From positions 66,466,765-66,530,764 of the forward strand of contig CM060890.1 in NCBI GenBank assembly GCA_030762935.1: DNA of 64,000 nucleotides, in the 5' to 3' direction. The translations under genes were made by a program, and so were the position numbers. How positions within the stretch are numbered: the first letter of the stretch is position 1; every line of letters begins with the position of its first letter. The DNA is from Hymenopus coronatus (taxonomy: Eukaryota; Arthropoda; Insecta; Mantodea; Hymenopodidae). The notes below the pieces were generated by a model. It searched no databases. It was not told the origin of the DNA and saw only the letters and a program-made list of their open reading frames with translations. This document shows, one piece after another, positions 55,701 through 58,700 of this stretch.

Positions 55701-58700
55701 AGAAGTAGGTCAAATGAGACTTTACATCTGAACCAATGCAGCCAGACACACTTTTAATCAACTCTGAGTAAAGGTCATAGTGCTATTTTAAAAGTGTCAC
55801 TTCCAGTAGAGCAGAAAGTACAAGGTGAGTTTGGTCCCCGCCCAACCAATCTCCTCAACTATTTGTTCTCGTTAATGACTGTGAATGGTAGTAAAAACTC
55901 TGAGTCCCCCCACATCTGTTGGTGTACTTATTTTATCTCTACGCAAATGTATCCTCTTCCTTCATCTTAACCCTTGAGATCAGATACTTCCCACTTTGAA
56001 TATGCAAGATAGCTCTACCCTGTACCTACAACCCCTTTACAATCTGTAGTGGCAGGGGTAACTCCTACCTTACACTGATAAGCTACAATACACACATTTT
56101 GATATGCCACTTCCATTATTTCCATTATGAAATGCAGTTGAAATGTCCACCTCTGCTGCCACATTTAAATGTAATTGTTACTGTTTGATTGGAAACTAGA
56201 CTACAATTTAAATTTATCATTAGTGTTGCCAAGCTGTTGTTTGATTTGTTTGCATATTAATTGGTGACTGACATTTGTTGACCACATGCCAGTCGACTCT
56301 GAAAAACTGAGGGAGTAAATATGTCTCTCTGGTTTCTAGCAACCAGGAAAAGCACTAAAGGGAAGTAACCTGTAAAATATTTTGAAAAGCATGTTTAGCT
56401 TAAAAAACTCTAATGCCCATAAACTTATGTGAAATTCTCAACAAATTGTTAAAGAACAAAATACATAAACATTCCATAAAAAATGGGAATTGTACATCAA
56501 TAGTCTTAAAATACTAATATGCCATCATTAATAAAGTACAACTCATAATAACTTCAGCCTATACCTTTGTTCTGAGTATATGGCAAATAAATAATTTGGG
56601 AAAATGCAAGGCAAAGCTTCATCTTTCAGTTTAGGACGATTCTGGGAAATTCTATCAGTTCATCTTATAGTCAATCCTTATGTCAGTTCTCTGCAAAATA
56701 TTAACACAAGAGTTAATCACACAAACATATGTTATGGCCAAGCCAGAAAATGACTTTAGAATTGCAATGCAGTAATATGGACATGTATATGTTTCACGTT
56801 CAATACATATACAATTATTAACTAATATTATAATGTACCAAAATACATTGTTTTAGTCTTTTCAAGGTAAGATACATTTCAGATCCTGAAACTAGGGCAC
56901 ATACGCAAACTGTAGAGTCTGTGGTCCCACCTGTAAAAGTCTTTGTGCACCACTACAAAAAACAAAAATATCTGACACAGCATTTAAAGAGAAAATATAT
57001 CACCAATACCTATGTTGTACTGGAAGAAAAACAAGCTCTACCTACAACAATAACATACAAAGAGCAACCACCCTAACATGGAAAACCAACAAAAAAATCT
57101 GAACTGGGTGTACCCATTCTTGTATATCATTGTGAATTTAGATTCAAGTGCCCAAGAAACAACATAGAGGTTAAACACCAAGACTGTTACATAAGCATTT
57201 ATACATTCACTGTAACACAAATCAATAAGACATGTCTCTCTCCAGAGCAATATTTGTGAGGTTTTTTACTATGGCAAATACACCTGTCACTTATGTTGTG
57301 TTTTAACATTGTTTTACTCATTTTTCATGAAGTCCATAAATGGAGGTTTGCCTTAAACTTGTATTACTTAATAGGAATACTTGTTGTATATAAGGTAAAA
57401 AGATCTTAATGAACCTTTAGCCATTTTGCTTAATTGTGGAATTTTAATAGAAAAGGTAATAAAAATAATATTTATCCATATTTAACCACACATGCTTGAT
57501 TCTTTTACCTTTTGTATATGTCACTTAATTCAACAATCAATTTCAATGTTTTTAAGAACCTTATCTTACTTAAGTATATTTTAATATATGATAATATTGA
57601 AATTGGTCCCAAATCCACTGTGCCAAAGAGAAACTTTACCAAATATTAATCTAAGAGTACTCATGATGTATGGGTATTTTTTTATTTAAATAGGTTTCTA
57701 ATAGTTCTGATAATTTCAAGCCTATTCCAAATCTGTAAGAAAAACTGCAGGTACTTTTAATGGACTTGATTTTGTTTACGAGATCCCATGGTGAACAGAG
57801 CTCTTATATACTGAAAACGTTCAACAATAAACCTTCAACGATCAAATTACTACACCACAGAAAACAGAGTTTTCTTTCAGGACGGATTTCAGGTTTTATT
57901 TTTCTACAAAAAAATTCCTAATTTGCATTCCCTTTTCAAAAACCCTTAGAAACAGTTTCTGAAAACTCAATTTTATCCCTTATTTCAATCCAGTCAATTT
58001 ACACACACGTAACCTAATGTAACCTAACCTTGATGAAATCTCAAACAGAGGTACCTGTCGCTTGCAGTGGCTTGCTACAGCCTCCTCATATTTTCAAAAA
58101 AACACATAGAAAACATCCAACTTCCTCAACTTTAACTTCCCTTTATATTTTGAATGATACAACACATCAGCTGCTTTTCTCAAGTTCATATTTACACTTG
58201 AACAAATACTTTGCAAGTATCCAATTAAATATGTCTGTATTTAATAAATAGCTCAACAATTTGCTCTGAGGAAAACATTGAAAATAGCTCAGCTCACATG
58301 TGCACAACGTTAAGGCCGTTAATATTCTTTCCCAATTCACAGCTGTTAACCAACTTAAAATGTTGAATGACCTATCATATGATCAAATCATTGAAAATCA
58401 TTGGCCACAACTCTTCTCATACCATTTGGCAAAACAATTAACCTATGAGATCATATCCTCCAAATAACTGGCAGTCATGAGTTTAACCATCAAGATAAGA
58501 AAATTTTCTAAGTCCTAGAAATTAGTAAACAGTTTAAACATTAATTACTCAAAAACCAAGCACTTCTGAAACACATTCCTAATAGAACTGTGGCTCAAAA
58601 TTATGTCTAAACTTGTAAAAGTTCATAAGTCCATTCTGAAGTTAAACTAAACTTTTACCCACATTAGAAATAACATGTAAGACAAAAATTTCACCCATCA